Positions 25,643 to 33,872 of a stretch of 42,171 bases of DNA are shown piece after piece; the first letter of the stretch is position 1, and every line of letters starts with the position of its first letter. This DNA comes from Ignavibacteria bacterium RIFOXYC2_FULL_35_21 (GTDB lineage Bacteria > Bacteroidota > Ignavibacteria > Kapaibacteriales > UBA2268), in contig MHAY01000079.1 of NCBI GenBank assembly GCA_001804705.1, positions 1-42,171 of the forward strand. Reading direction: 5' to 3'. The notes under the pieces are model-generated. The model saw only the letters and a program-made list of their open reading frames with translations, searched no databases and was not told the origin of the DNA. A program made the position numbers and the translations under genes.

Positions 25643-27691
25643 ATGAAGGAAGCTATACTCGGAATATCGGCTTACTACCATGACAGTGCTGCGTGTATTG
25701 TTGTCGAGGGTGAAATTATTGCTGCTGCACAGGAAGAGAGGTTTAGCCGAAAAAAAAATGACAGCTCATTTCCGCATAAATCAATAGAGTCAGTACTACA
25801 AATCGCAGGGATTAATTTAAATGATTTATCAGCAATAGCTTTCTATGAAAAACCGTATATCAAATTTGAGAGGCTTTTGGAAACCTACCACGCTTTTGCC
25901 CCAAAGGGATTGAAGAGCTACCTTGAAGCCATGCCGGTGTGGATTAAAGAGAAGCTCTTTATGAAAAAAATGATTAGGGAGGAGCTAAAGAAAATTGATG
26001 AAAACATGTATCAATATTTTAACAACCCCCTTAATCCCCCTTTGATAAGGGGGAACTCCGATAAGGTTAAAAATATTCCTTTGTTGTTTCCTGAGCATCA
26101 TTTGTCGCATGCGGCATCAGCATTTTTTCCTTCACCTTTTGATGAAGCAGCCATTCTGACAGTTGACGGTGTCGGTGAGTGGGCTACTTCTACGATTTGC
26201 CATGGAAAAGATAATAGTATTGAAATACTCAATGAACTTGAATTTCCCCATTCCATTGGACTGCTCTATTCAGCTTTCACATATTACTGCGGATTCAAAG
26301 TCAATGACGGTGAATACAAATTGATGGGCTTGGCTCCTTATGGCGAGCAAAATTCTCAGCAAACAAAAAAGTTCATTGATTTGATATACTCCGAATTAGT
26401 GGATATTCGTGATGACGGTTCAATCCTTCTAAATATGAAGTATTTTGATTTTGCAACCGGTCTTACGATGACCAATAACAAGAAGTGGGAAAAACTTTTT
26501 GGTATTTCCCGCCGCCTGCCGGAAGGGGCATTGACTCAAGAGTATGCTAATCTTGCTTATGCTAATCAGAAAGTTACCGAAGATATATTGTTGAGGCTCG
26601 CTAAGACTGCTAAGGAGCTTACCTCAAGTAAGAATCTCGCTTTGGCAGGAGGTGTGGCATTAAACAGTGTGGCAAATGGATTAATATATAAATCAGGTTT
26701 GTTTGATAAGATTTGGATTCAGCCTGCGGCAGGCGATGCCGGCGGGGCATTGGGAGCGGCTTTGGCGGCGTATTTTATTTATTTTGAGAAGGCGAGAGTT
26801 ACACACCCCTTAATCCCCTCTCAAGAGGGGAAATTCTTCAACATATATAAGGAAGGCAATGTTGGAAATGGGAAAGTGGAAAGAGGAAATGGGAATGTTG
26901 ATTCTCATAATTCACAATTCACAATTCACAATTCACAATTAGATAAAATGAAGGTGAGCCTGCTTGGACCATCTTATTCAAATGATGAGATTAAGAAGAT
27001 GCTGGATTATTACGGTGTTACTTATCATTATATTAATAATAATGAGGAACTATTTAGTAAAGCATCATCATTAATTGTTGATGGAACTGTTCTGGGCTGG
27101 TTCAGGGGAAGAATGGAATATGGTCCCCGTGCTTTAGGAAATCGTAGTATTCTTGCCGATGCCCGAAACTCTGAAATGCAGCAGAAACTTAACCTGAAAA
27201 TCAAATACCGTGAAGGTTTCCGCCCATTTGCTCCTGCGGTTCTCGAAGAGGAAACACAAAAGTATTTTGCTCTTGATGTGCCATCGCCTTATATGCTTTT
27301 GGTCATTCCACTCAAAGAGTCTGCGCGGTATCCTCTGCCTAAAAATTTTGACAGCTTGGGCTTGATGGAGAAACTATATATTAAACGTTCCGAGATTCCT
27401 GCAGTAACTCATCTCGATTACTCGGCAAGGATACAAACAGTCAGCAGGGAAGACAATCCCGATTTTTACGGACTTCTTTCCGCTTTCCGCGATAAAACGG
27501 GCTGTCCGGTGATTATCAATACCAGCTTCAATGTTCGCGGCGAGCCTATTGTATGCTCACCATTGGATGCTTACAAATGCTTCATGAAAACAGAAATGGA
27601 CTGCCTTGCATTAGAAAATTATCTTATATTTAAATCCGAACAGAAGCTGATTGATGATGAGATGTTTGGGAGGATGAGTGATACTAAATGA
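25643..27691 (+). CDS. Carbamoyltransferase, NodU/SxtI-type, carrying in-frame repeat insertions
   Basis: A 682-residue enzyme that makes carbamoyl-AMP from carbamoyl phosphate and passes the carbamoyl group to a hydroxyl of a natural product or glycan. The N-terminal Kae1-like domain shows ILGISAYYHDSAAC and EERFSRKKNDSSFP, the metal-binding His cluster HHLSHAASAF (152-160), DGVGEWATS, LMGLAPYG, and AGGVALNSVANG. The C-terminal domain has GRMEYGPRALGNRSI and NTSFNVRGEPIV. It is about 70 residues longer than usual. Extra residues come from repeats: NNPLNPPLIRGN at 127-138, THPLIPSQEGK near 387, and two heptamer tracts at about 407-418 and 423-432. All catalytic motifs remain, so the enzyme is probably active. 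The downstream methyltransferase may act on the same product. Confidence 0.93.
   Translation: MKEAILGISAYYHDSAACIVVEGEIIAAAQEERFSRKKNDSSFPHKSIESVLQIAGINLNDLSAIAFYEKPYIKFERLLETYHAFAPKGLKSYLEAMPVWIKEKLFMKKMIREELKKIDENMYQYFNNPLNPPLIRGNSDKVKNIPLLFPEHHLSHAASAFFPSPFDEAAILTVDGVGEWATSTICHGKDNSIEILNELEFPHSIGLLYSAFTYYCGFKVNDGEYKLMGLAPYGEQNSQQTKKFIDLIYSELVDIRDDGSILLNMKYFDFATGLTMTNNKKWEKLFGISRRLPEGALTQEYANLAYANQKVTEDILLRLAKTAKELTSSKNLALAGGVALNSVANGLIYKSGLFDKIWIQPAAGDAGGALGAALAAYFIYFEKARVTHPLIPSQEGKFFNIYKEGNVGNGKVERGNGNVDSHNSQFTIHNSQLDKMKVSLLGPSYSNDEIKKMLDYYGVTYHYINNNEELFSKASSLIVDGTVLGWFRGRMEYGPRALGNRSILADARNSEMQQKLNLKIKYREGFRPFAPAVLEEETQKYFALDVPSPYMLLVIPLKESARYPLPKNFDSLGLMEKLYIKRSEIPAVTHLDYSARIQTVSREDNPDFYGLLSAFRDKTGCPVIINTSFNVRGEPIVCSPLDAYKCFMKTEMDCLALENYLIFKSEQKLIDDEMFGRMSDTK
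26021..26056 (+). repeat. Palindromic repeat family A, copy 1, inside the carbamoyltransferase
   Basis: Hairpin core at 26036-26053: arms CCCCCTT and AAGGGGG around TGAT. Read as NNPLNPPLIRGN, so it keeps the frame. Confidence 0.92.
26804..26833 (+). repeat. Palindromic repeat family A, copy 2, inside the carbamoyltransferase
   Basis: Hairpin core at 26815-26830, arms CCCCTC and GAGGGG around TCAA. Read in a different frame from copy 1, as HPLIPSQEGK. Confidence 0.88.
26862..26896 (+). repeat. Heptamer tract H3, unit NNGGAAA x5, inside the carbamoyltransferase
   Basis: Tandem units TTGGAAA, TGGGAAA, GTGGAAA, GAGGAAA and TGGGAAT. Encodes a Gly/Asn/Lys-rich stretch. Confidence 0.8.
26910..26937 (+). 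repeat. Heptamer tract H4, unit ATTCACA x4, inside the carbamoyltransferase
   Basis: Four perfect copies, read as NSQFTIHNSQ. It sits 13 bp after tract H3. Confidence 0.93.
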
Positions 27692-27731
27692 ATTTTGAAT
27701 TTTTTTATCGAGTTATAGATTAGTTTTAACC

Positions 27732-28736
27732 ATGCTATCTTTAATGAGAAACAGTATTGATATTTTTCAATGCCCGGTTTGCTGCGGCGATTTGGCGGTT
27801 GAGAATGAGTGTGTTCTGTGCAAGGAAAATGGACATAGATTTGATATAGTTGATGATATTCCCCTTATGTTTGTCGAGAGCGGCGAGGGTGAACATGCCG
27901 ACAAGATAACTCAAAAAGTAAAGCTGTTCTACGAAGAGAATCCGTTTCCGAATTATGATGAGTCGGATAATCCCGGGCTTCTTATTTCAAAAGCAGAAAC
28001 ATCTGTCTTTGCGAAAATGCTTAACGATGAGCTTCCGTTTAATATTCGTATTCTTGAAGTCGGCTGTGGAACTGGCCAGATGGCTAATTATCTGTCGCTT
28101 GCGCACCGATACGTTTTCGGAGTGGATTTATCGCTGAATTCCCTGCTCCTTGCAAATAATTTCAAGAAAATGAATTCATTGAAAAGGAGTTCTTTTTACC
28201 AGATGAATCTTTTCAAACCAATTTTCAAAATTGATTCGTTTCATATTGTTATTTGTAACGGTGTACTGCATCACACTCACGAGGCTTATGAGGGATTGCG
28301 TGAAATAACGAAGTTGTTAAAGAAAGGAGGATATGTTGTTATTGGCTTGTACAACCGCTACGGAAGGCTGTTCACAAATATTCGCAGAGTGATTTTTAAA
28401 TTATCAGGAAGCAGTTTACATTTTATAGACCCATATTTGAAACGGAAAGATGTCGCAAAATTGAAAAAGAAAACCTGGTTTCTTGATCAATATAATAATC
28501 CACATGAAACAACACATACATTCGGCGAAGTTCTCAGATGGTTCGAACAAACAGGAATTGAATTTATTAGTTCTGTTCCTGAAATCGGTAAAATTTGTCC
28601 ATTATCTGACGACAACAAATTATTTTCAAAAAAATCTTCGGGTAATGTTTTTTCACGATTCATCACACAGCTTACAATGCCATTCCTGACTAATAAAGAA
28701 GGAGGTTTTTTTATTATGATTGGAAGGAAGAAATAA
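27732..28736 (+). CDS. SAM-dependent methyltransferase with N-terminal zinc ribbon
   Basis: A 334-residue class I methyltransferase. It opens with a zinc-ribbon-like segment (FQCPVCCGDL...CVLCKENGHRFD) and DDIPLMF. A KLFYEENPFPNYDE stretch, typical of this subfamily, follows, then the SAM site ILEVGCGTGQMANYL, GVDLSLNSL, and CNGVLHHTHEAYEGL. The C-terminal 120 residues form an extra helical region. It follows the carbamoyltransferase by 40 bp on the same strand, and the pairing suggests modification of one small molecule or glycan. The product is not identifiable. The start could also be the Met at 27747. Confidence 0.9.
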   Translation: MLSLMRNSIDIFQCPVCCGDLAVENECVLCKENGHRFDIVDDIPLMFVESGEGEHADKITQKVKLFYEENPFPNYDESDNPGLLISKAETSVFAKMLNDELPFNIRILEVGCGTGQMANYLSLAHRYVFGVDLSLNSLLLANNFKKMNSLKRSSFYQMNLFKPIFKIDSFHIVICNGVLHHTHEAYEGLREITKLLKKGGYVVIGLYNRYGRLFTNIRRVIFKLSGSSLHFIDPYLKRKDVAKLKKKTWFLDQYNNPHETTHTFGEVLRWFEQTGIEFISSVPEIGKICPLSDDNKLFSKKSSGNVFSRFITQLTMPFLTNKEGGFFIMIGRKK

Positions 28737-28780
28737 TGACTAATTACTAATGTAAGGCAGAGTAGAAGTGGAGATAAAGA

Positions 28781-28808
28781 ATTACGAATTACGAATTGTG
28801 AATGCCGA
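28781..28808 (+). repeat. Heptamer tract H5, ATTACGA-type, intergenic
   Basis: Two perfect ATTACGA units, then ATTGTGA and ATGCCGA. The same unit as tract H6 inside the chorismatase gene. Confidence 0.75.
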
Positions 28809-28886
28809 ATTGGATATACGAAGAAAATAAATTATCCCAAACACCATTGTGAGTGATGTTAGGGATATTGAATATAAATTTTATAG

Positions 28887-29228
28887 TTATTTCGAATCAA
28901 CAACCAGTTGTGGTTCAGGTCCTGGCATTGGTTGTGATAAATCCATTCCATGAATTTCTTTCACTTCCCCCAGAAACCATTGTGTAAAAGAATCCTGGGT
29001 TTGCGACATCTTAGCAAATGAAGACATTGGGTTGTCGCCTTCCAATGTTACAATAACAAAATCGCCCATTGGCGTTCTCTGCAAGAAGGTACGTTCGTGA
29101 ACACCTGCATTTTTCCTCGATTCAGAAAATTCCTTCCGATAATCGGTATTTATTTTATTTATGAATTGTTCCCACTGCTGAAACTTGCCTTCCTGTATAG
29201 GAGTGGCAAATGCTATTAATTTTGACAT
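28887..29228 (-). CDS. Small hypothetical protein, ferredoxin-like alpha/beta fold
   Basis: A 113-residue soluble protein: MSKLIAFATPIQEGKFQQWE, then ESRKNAGVHERTFLQRTPMGDFVIVTLEGDNP and FTQWFLGEVKEIHGMDL. The pattern (a strand, a long helix, paired strands ending GDFVIVTLEG, a helix) resembles dimeric alpha/beta-barrel proteins and what I recall as DUF6176, but I cannot confirm this. No catalytic residues are evident. It stands alone, with the MITE-like element on its upstream side. Confidence 0.75.
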   Translation of the reverse strand: MSKLIAFATPIQEGKFQQWEQFINKINTDYRKEFSESRKNAGVHERTFLQRTPMGDFVIVTLEGDNPMSSFAKMSQTQDSFTQWFLGEVKEIHGMDLSQPMPGPEPQLVVDSK

Positions 29229-29352
29229 TATAAATCTCCATTATTATAATTGAAAGATATTTAGAAATTCAATTTATGTAAATTATTAGTTAAAACGTAA
29301 TATTAATTTAGATATTTCTAAATTATAACACACTACTATTATTATATTTATA

Positions 29353-29608
29353 ACTCACCTTACGCAAAAATTTTACAAACCTTAGTCAAAACCTTATTTC
29401 ACCCTTTTTACCTTAGTAACAAAACTTATTATTCTCCAAATCAAACCTTATTACTTTATTTTAATTTTGATTTTTGGTTGAATAAGCTAATAAGGTTAAT
29501 ATAGCCGGTTACTTTACTTTTTACTAAGGTTAAATGTACTTGATAAGGTTTTTAAAATTACAAAGGTAATAGGTAGTAATAAAGTTTTCAATATTGCGTA
29601 AGGTGAGT
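29353..29608. mobile_element. MITE-like non-coding element with 15-bp terminal inverted repeats
   Basis: The gap 29229-29729 holds no gene but contains a 256-bp element. Its ends are perfect inverted repeats, ACTCACCTTACGCAA (29353-29367) and TTGCGTAAGGTGAGT (29594-29608). It is flanked by a 5-bp direct repeat TTATA (29348-29352 and 29609-29613), a target-site duplication. Inside are three nested perfect 10-bp inverted repeats: 29388-29397 with 29543-29552, 29410-29419 with 29521-29530, and 29444-29453 with 29488-29497. The whole element can fold into one long interrupted hairpin. No transposase ORF is present, so it would need one encoded elsewhere. Confidence 0.9.
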
Positions 29609-29729
29609 TTATAATTTAAAATCACTTATAAATGGCAGTCTTTAACTATTTAGGTATTAGATTATGTTTTCAGTAATTTTGTAATTGATTATGATATAAT
29701 AAGCTCTGCATTATGTTATCTGATGATTT

Positions 29730-31091
29730 ATGATAAGTTTAAAAATAAAGGAAGATAAAAAAGGTATTAAAAGAATATTTGTTATTTATCCGGATATTCA
29801 TGCTGATAAACGACAAATTCCTACACCAATTCATATCCTGGAAATTGATGATTGTTTAAACAAATTAAAATTAATCGTTCATGACAATTTCCCGAATTTC
29901 AGAATATTAAAAATTACAGTTTTTGTAAGCTGCAAAAATTTACAGGATTTCACAGAGAAAAAAAATGAATTTACTGAATTGTTAAAATCTAACTCGGATT
30001 TATCTGAATTTCCTTTATTATTTGTTGCCCAGCCACCTGCAAATAACATGAATGTTGCCGTTGAAGTATTGGCATTAATGCTTCCGGCTTCGGAGTATGT
30101 TTATGAATACGGTAACATGGACAATATTTCCTTTTGCAAAGTTGCCAGTGGTGAGTATATGGAGATATACGGAACAATAACAAATGGAACTAATAACAAT
30201 CCCCTAACCCCTTTTGATAAGGGGGAATCTGTTTATCAGCAGTCAATGGGATGTTTTGAGGATTTAAAGAATATTTTGGAAAAAAATAATTTAGACTTTG
30301 GTAACGTTGTCAGGCAGTGGGGATACATTGGGGGAATTACGAATTACGAATTACGAATTACGAATGGAGGCAAAACAAATAATAGACTCTTCGACTCCGC
30401 TCAGAGTGACAAAATTGAAAATTATCAGATGTTTAATATGGCGAGGGCTGAATTTTATAAAAATGCTGACTGGAAGTATGGCTATCCGGCGGCTACGGGA
30501 ATAGGAGCTAACGTTGAAGGTTGTTCAATAGAGTTTGTTGCGACTAATGATAATCCGAATAAGTTAATCATTCCCTTGCATAATCCAAAACAATCAGATG
30601 CCCATAGATATACAGGTAAAAATTTTAACAACCTCCTAAATCCCGCTTTGATAAGGGGGAACTTTAGAGACAAATCCAAATCCTTCAATATTAATGATGA
30701 ATCTGATACACCGAAATTTGAAAGAGGGAAAATTGTTATTACTGGAGAAACACTTGATTTATATGTTTCGGGTACTGCCGCAATTATAGGGGAAGTCTCG
30801 GTTTCGGGAGATATTCGTGAACAAACTAAAACCACACTGGATAATATTACAAAACTCTGTTCAAAAGAAAACCTGGAAGAACATGGTTTGTTCATCGAAG
30901 GTGATTTGCCTCTGTTTTCAGGTGTAAGAGCTTATATTAAATACCCACAAGATATACCGGTTGTCGAAAAAATGTGCAGGAAAAAGTTTGGAGATGTGCC
31001 AATCCTGTGTGTTATTGCGGATGTATGCCGTGAAGAACTTTTAGTAGAAATAGAAGCTTTTTTAAATTGTAATATTGATATACAGAATTAA
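29730..31091 (+). CDS. FkbO/Hyg5-family chorismatase-like protein with in-frame repeats
   Basis: A 453-residue protein whose core matches the chorismatase (FkbO/Hyg5, RidA-like double fold) family. Visible segments are FPLLFVAQPPANNMNVAVEVLAL, VVRQWGYIGGI, MFNMARAEFYKNADWKYGYPAATGIGANVEGCSIEFVA, LYVSGTAAIIGE and EHGLFIEGDLPLFSGVRAYIKYP. These enzymes hydrolyse chorismate to a dihydroxy-dihydrobenzoate or eliminate pyruvate to give hydroxybenzoate. Which reaction this one performs is not readable here. Its place at the head of a complete chorismate gene set supports chorismate as substrate. Four repeats interrupt it (families A, H, C and A), making it longer than the roughly 340-380 residues typical of the family. 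Confidence 0.78.
   Translation: MISLKIKEDKKGIKRIFVIYPDIHADKRQIPTPIHILEIDDCLNKLKLIVHDNFPNFRILKITVFVSCKNLQDFTEKKNEFTELLKSNSDLSEFPLLFVAQPPANNMNVAVEVLALMLPASEYVYEYGNMDNISFCKVASGEYMEIYGTITNGTNNNPLTPFDKGESVYQQSMGCFEDLKNILEKNNLDFGNVVRQWGYIGGITNYELRITNGGKTNNRLFDSAQSDKIENYQMFNMARAEFYKNADWKYGYPAATGIGANVEGCSIEFVATNDNPNKLIIPLHNPKQSDAHRYTGKNFNNLLNPALIRGNFRDKSKSFNINDESDTPKFERGKIVITGETLDLYVSGTAAIIGEVSVSGDIREQTKTTLDNITKLCSKENLEEHGLFIEGDLPLFSGVRAYIKYPQDIPVVEKMCRKKFGDVPILCVIADVCREELLVEIEAFLNCNIDIQN
30196..30228 (+). repeat. Palindromic repeat family A, copy 3, inside the chorismatase gene
   Basis: Core CCCCTT...AAGGGG at 30208-30224, read as NPLTPFDKGE. Confidence 0.88.
30336..30363 (+). repeat. Heptamer tract H6, unit ATTACGA x4, inside the chorismatase gene
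   Basis: Four perfect tandem units, read as ITNYELRITN. Confidence 0.93.
30384..30411 (+). repeat. Palindromic repeat family C, copy 4, inside the chorismatase gene
   Basis: Arms ACTCT and AGAGT in the usual C context (TTCGACTCCGCTC), read as RLFDSAQSDK. It lies 20 bp after tract H6. Confidence 0.85.
30627..30664 (+). repeat. Palindromic repeat family A, copy 4, inside the chorismatase gene
   Basis: One arm has changed (CCCGCTT against AAGGGGG). Read as NNLLNPALIRGN, the same frame as copy 1, so it looks like an older, drifting copy. Confidence 0.82.
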
Positions 31092-31165
31092 TTAGGAAGT
31101 ACGAATTAACAATAAATATCTTAATTTTGTAGATTGTATTAAAAATGAAATTTTGCTAAATAGTA

Positions 31166-31942
31166 ATGAAAGAAATAAATTATAAAAAGGTATATGAGCA
31201 ATTCCACACTCAAAGGGTCATTATCGCCGGTCCTTGTGCAGTGGAATCGAATGAACAAATCAACAGATTAGCCAGGAAACTAAAAGATTTGGGAATAAAA
31301 TTTTTCCGTGCGGGTGCCTTTAAGCCGAGAACATCTCCAAATACTTTTCAGGGTTTAGGTATAGAAGGTTTAAGGATGATTAAACACGCAGCGGATGAGT
31401 ATGGCCTTTACGTTGTATCGGAAATTATGGATAATGGCGAACTTGAGAATTGCTATGATTTGATAGATGTAATTCAAATCGGCAGCAGGAGTATGGCTTC
31501 ATACGGATTTTTGAAACGTATCGGTAAAGCTACAGCCAAAGACCAAAAGCCTGTCCTTTTGAAGAGGGGATTCAATGCAACTCTTCAGGAATTGCTATAT
31601 GCTGCTGAGTATATTAGCAACGAAGGAAATCCTAATATCATACTTTGCCTTAGAGGAATCAGAACCTTTGAGCAGATTGATTCTTCAATGAGATTCACTC
31701 CAGACCTGGCATCGATACTTGAATTGAAAGATAAAACCGGGTTCCCCGTATTATTCGACCCATCGCACTCTTCAGGGAATTCGAAATACGTTGAAGATTT
31801 ATCTAAAGCGGCTCTCTTGATTGGTGCAGATGGTCTGTTAGTCGAAGTTCATGATGAGCCTGAAAATGCTCTGAGTGATGGGATGCAGGCTATACTCCCG
31901 GAAGTATTGAAAGAGATAATTGAATTTAGTAAAAAAATCTGA
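31166..31942 (+). CDS. aroF: DAHP synthase (3-deoxy-7-phosphoheptulonate synthase), type I-beta
   Basis: First enzyme of the shikimate pathway: it joins phosphoenolpyruvate and erythrose 4-phosphate. The 258-residue protein is a bare KDO8PS-like (beta/alpha)8 barrel: IIAGPCAVESNEQI, FFRAGAFKPRTSPNTFQGLG, DVIQIGSRSMASYGFLK, PVLLKRGFNATLQELLYAAEYI, LRGIRTFE and LFDPSHSSG. The usual regulatory N-terminal ferredoxin-like domain and the C-terminal chorismate mutase domain are missing, so feedback control is not evident. It is repeat-free. aroB follows 134 bp later, after a short heptamer remnant and a family B repeat. Confidence 0.95.
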   Translation: MKEINYKKVYEQFHTQRVIIAGPCAVESNEQINRLARKLKDLGIKFFRAGAFKPRTSPNTFQGLGIEGLRMIKHAADEYGLYVVSEIMDNGELENCYDLIDVIQIGSRSMASYGFLKRIGKATAKDQKPVLLKRGFNATLQELLYAAEYISNEGNPNIILCLRGIRTFEQIDSSMRFTPDLASILELKDKTGFPVLFDPSHSSGNSKYVEDLSKAALLIGADGLLVEVHDEPENALSDGMQAILPEVLKEIIEFSKKI

Positions 31943-31956
31943 ATTATGAATTCTGA
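31943..31956 (+). repeat. Short heptamer remnant (ATTATGA, ATTCTGA)
   Basis: Two ATTNNNA units directly after the DAHP synthase stop codon. Weak on its own, but consistent with the other tracts. Confidence 0.4.
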
Positions 31957-32033
31957 ATATATTTTATATATTAGCACTACTAATCTTTAACAGAAAGTGT
32001 GGAAAAAGGTTAATAAGTAAAGAGTTGTGCAAA

Positions 32034-32061
32034 TGGATTCTGAACCAAGTTCAGAAAGACA
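32034..32061 (+). repeat. Palindromic repeat family B, copy 3 (upstream of aroB)
   Basis: The 28-bp unit has arms TTCTGAAC and GTTCAGAA around CAA and ends AGACA. It lies 15 bp before the aroB start; a second copy is inside aroB 108 bp later. Confidence 0.88.
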
Positions 32062-32076
32062 TTCAAGGGAATTACA

Positions 32077-33129
32077 ATGCGAACAATCACACTTAAAACT
32101 GCAATAACTGAGACAAATATTTTTGTGGATTTACCTTTCACTGAATTTAAATCAATCATTAAAAATAAATGGATTCCGAACCAAGTTCAGTATGACAACT
32201 TCTCTAACATCGCCATCATCACTGATTCAAATGTGAGAACAATTTATGGCAGACATCTTTCGGAGTATAATGTAATCGAATTAAAGCCCGGAGAAGAAAG
32301 TAAATCATTAGAAACAGTCGAAAATATTTACCGGCAATTACTTGATTTTGAAATTGACCGTCATGGGTTTATAATAGGAATCGGCGGTGGTGTTGTATGC
32401 GACATCACCGGGTTTGTTGCATCAACATTTCTGCGGGGAGTGCGATTCGGGTTTGTCGCATCTACTTTGCTGGCTCAGGTGGATGCTTCGATAGGTGGAA
32501 AAAACGGAGTGAATTTTTTAAGTTATAAAAATATTGTAGGTACAATCACTCAACCTGAGTTTGTAATTTGCGACCATGCCATGCTCGATACTTTGCTTGT
32601 TCAAGAGTATAGATGCGGGTTAGCAGAAATTGTCAAATCTGCACTTGCAGGCAATAAAGATTTATTTGAAATGCTTGAGCAAAACATTGATTCGATAAAC
32701 GGAAAAGATAAATCTATTCTTAATAAAATAATTCTTGAAGCGATAAAATTCAAAGTGTCAATCGTTGAACAAGATGAGAAAGATGATGGAATAAGGCAAA
32801 TCCTGAATTTCGGACATACTTTTGCTCATGCGATAGAAAGTAAAACAGGAATGTCTCACGGTGAAGCAGTTGCTATTGGAATTTGCAAATCAGCCGAAAT
32901 ATCGGTAAAAATGGGATTGCTAAACAATTCTGAACATGAAAGAATAAAATCTCTTCTAAAAAAATTTAACTTACCGATTGATATGAAACTAAATTTTGCA
33001 GAACTTCTTCCGGCAATATCTAAGGATAAAAAGAGAAAAGATGAGATGATTAATTTTATATTGTTGAAAGGTATTGGAGAACCGATAATACATAAGTTTA
33101 AATCTGAAGAATTAAAGAAATTAATTTAG
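32077..33129 (+). CDS. aroB: 3-dehydroquinate synthase AroB, with an in-frame family B insertion
   Basis: Converts DAHP to 3-dehydroquinate with NAD and a divalent metal. The 350 residues include IITDSNVRTIYG, ELKPGEESKSLETV, the NAD loop GIGGGVVCDITGFVASTFLRG, LAQVDASIGGKNGVN, the metal-ligand region GLAEIVKSALAG, and NFGHTFAHAIES followed by HGEAVAIGI. Residues 32-40 (WIPNQVQYD) come from a family B palindrome at 32170-32197, lying in the loop before the first NAD-domain strand. All catalytic motifs are intact. aroD starts 5 bp after its stop. Confidence 0.96.
   Translation: MRTITLKTAITETNIFVDLPFTEFKSIIKNKWIPNQVQYDNFSNIAIITDSNVRTIYGRHLSEYNVIELKPGEESKSLETVENIYRQLLDFEIDRHGFIIGIGGGVVCDITGFVASTFLRGVRFGFVASTLLAQVDASIGGKNGVNFLSYKNIVGTITQPEFVICDHAMLDTLLVQEYRCGLAEIVKSALAGNKDLFEMLEQNIDSINGKDKSILNKIILEAIKFKVSIVEQDEKDDGIRQILNFGHTFAHAIESKTGMSHGEAVAIGICKSAEISVKMGLLNNSEHERIKSLLKKFNLPIDMKLNFAELLPAISKDKKRKDEMINFILLKGIGEPIIHKFKSEELKKLI
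32170..32197 (+). repeat. Palindromic repeat family B, copy 4, inside aroB
   Basis: Reads TGGATTCCGAACC then AAGTTCAGTATGACA, with two substitutions from the consensus. Translated as WIPNQVQYD without disturbing the frame. Confidence 0.88.
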
Positions 33130-33134
33130 AAATT

Positions 33135-33776
33135 ATGGATAAAATATGTGTAAGTATATTTGCCAATGACTTTGACTTCTGTATTGAGATTGTTAAGAAG
33201 TATGAGTTTGTCGAGTTGAGACTTGACGAAAGAAAATTAAGCAACACACAAATTAGTGAAATTATTAAAGCAGGAAAAAGTATTATCACAACATGCCGAA
33301 GAGGTTACATCTCAGATGAAGAACGATTTGATACTTTGCATGCCGCAGTAAATCTTGGAACTGAATATATTGATATCGAACATGATTTCGAACCTGCTTA
33401 TAAAAATAAGCTTGTAGATTCAGCTAAAGCTAATGAATGTAGAATCATTAACTCATATCACAATTTTGATGTAACACCTGAATATCAGGAATTAGCACAA
33501 ATAGCAAAATCATTAGAAAATGATTGTGATATTATAAAGATTGCATGCAAAGTTAATTCACGAGATGACTTGATAAATCTATTGCCTTTGTATAAAGAAT
33601 TTGAACTGGGAAAATTGATTTCACTTGGGATTGGCAATTTAGGTAAAATATCAAGGGTAGCCGCACTAATCCTGGGAGCACCTTTCACTTATGCTTCTTC
33701 TGATAAAGGAATTGAAACGTCCGAAGGACAGCTTGATTATATAACTTTAAAACAGATTTATGAAAGAATTAAATAA
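33135..33776 (+). CDS. aroD: 3-dehydroquinate dehydratase, type I (AroD)
   Basis: Dehydrates 3-dehydroquinate to 3-dehydroshikimate through a Lys Schiff base. The 213-residue barrel shows VELRLDERKLS (substrate-binding Glu/Arg), TCRRGY, the catalytic His in NSYHNFDVTPEYQEL, the Schiff-base Lys in CDIIKIACKVNS, and ASSDKGIETSEGQLDYI near the end. It is somewhat shorter than the E. coli enzyme but complete. It follows aroB by 5 bp and precedes a toxin-antitoxin pair that interrupts the aro series. Confidence 0.94.
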   Translation: MDKICVSIFANDFDFCIEIVKKYEFVELRLDERKLSNTQISEIIKAGKSIITTCRRGYISDEERFDTLHAAVNLGTEYIDIEHDFEPAYKNKLVDSAKANECRIINSYHNFDVTPEYQELAQIAKSLENDCDIIKIACKVNSRDDLINLLPLYKEFELGKLISLGIGNLGKISRVAALILGAPFTYASSDKGIETSEGQLDYITLKQIYERIK

Positions 33777-33872
33777 ATCAAATTAATTTCTATAGTTTAA
33801 CAAATATACTTTATTATTTTTGCATCGTCTTATTGATAGTATTATTAATCATACTGATAAAGGAACTGTATA

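Noticed and set aside
26036-26053. Family A hairpins considered as intrinsic terminators
   Set aside because: They lie inside long open frames whose downstream motifs are intact, and none is followed by a T-run; the aroE and aroK copies precede conserved catalytic segments.
26862-26937. Tandem repeats considered as a CRISPR array
   Set aside because: Units are 7 bp with no spacers and lie within an open frame; no cas gene is in the window.
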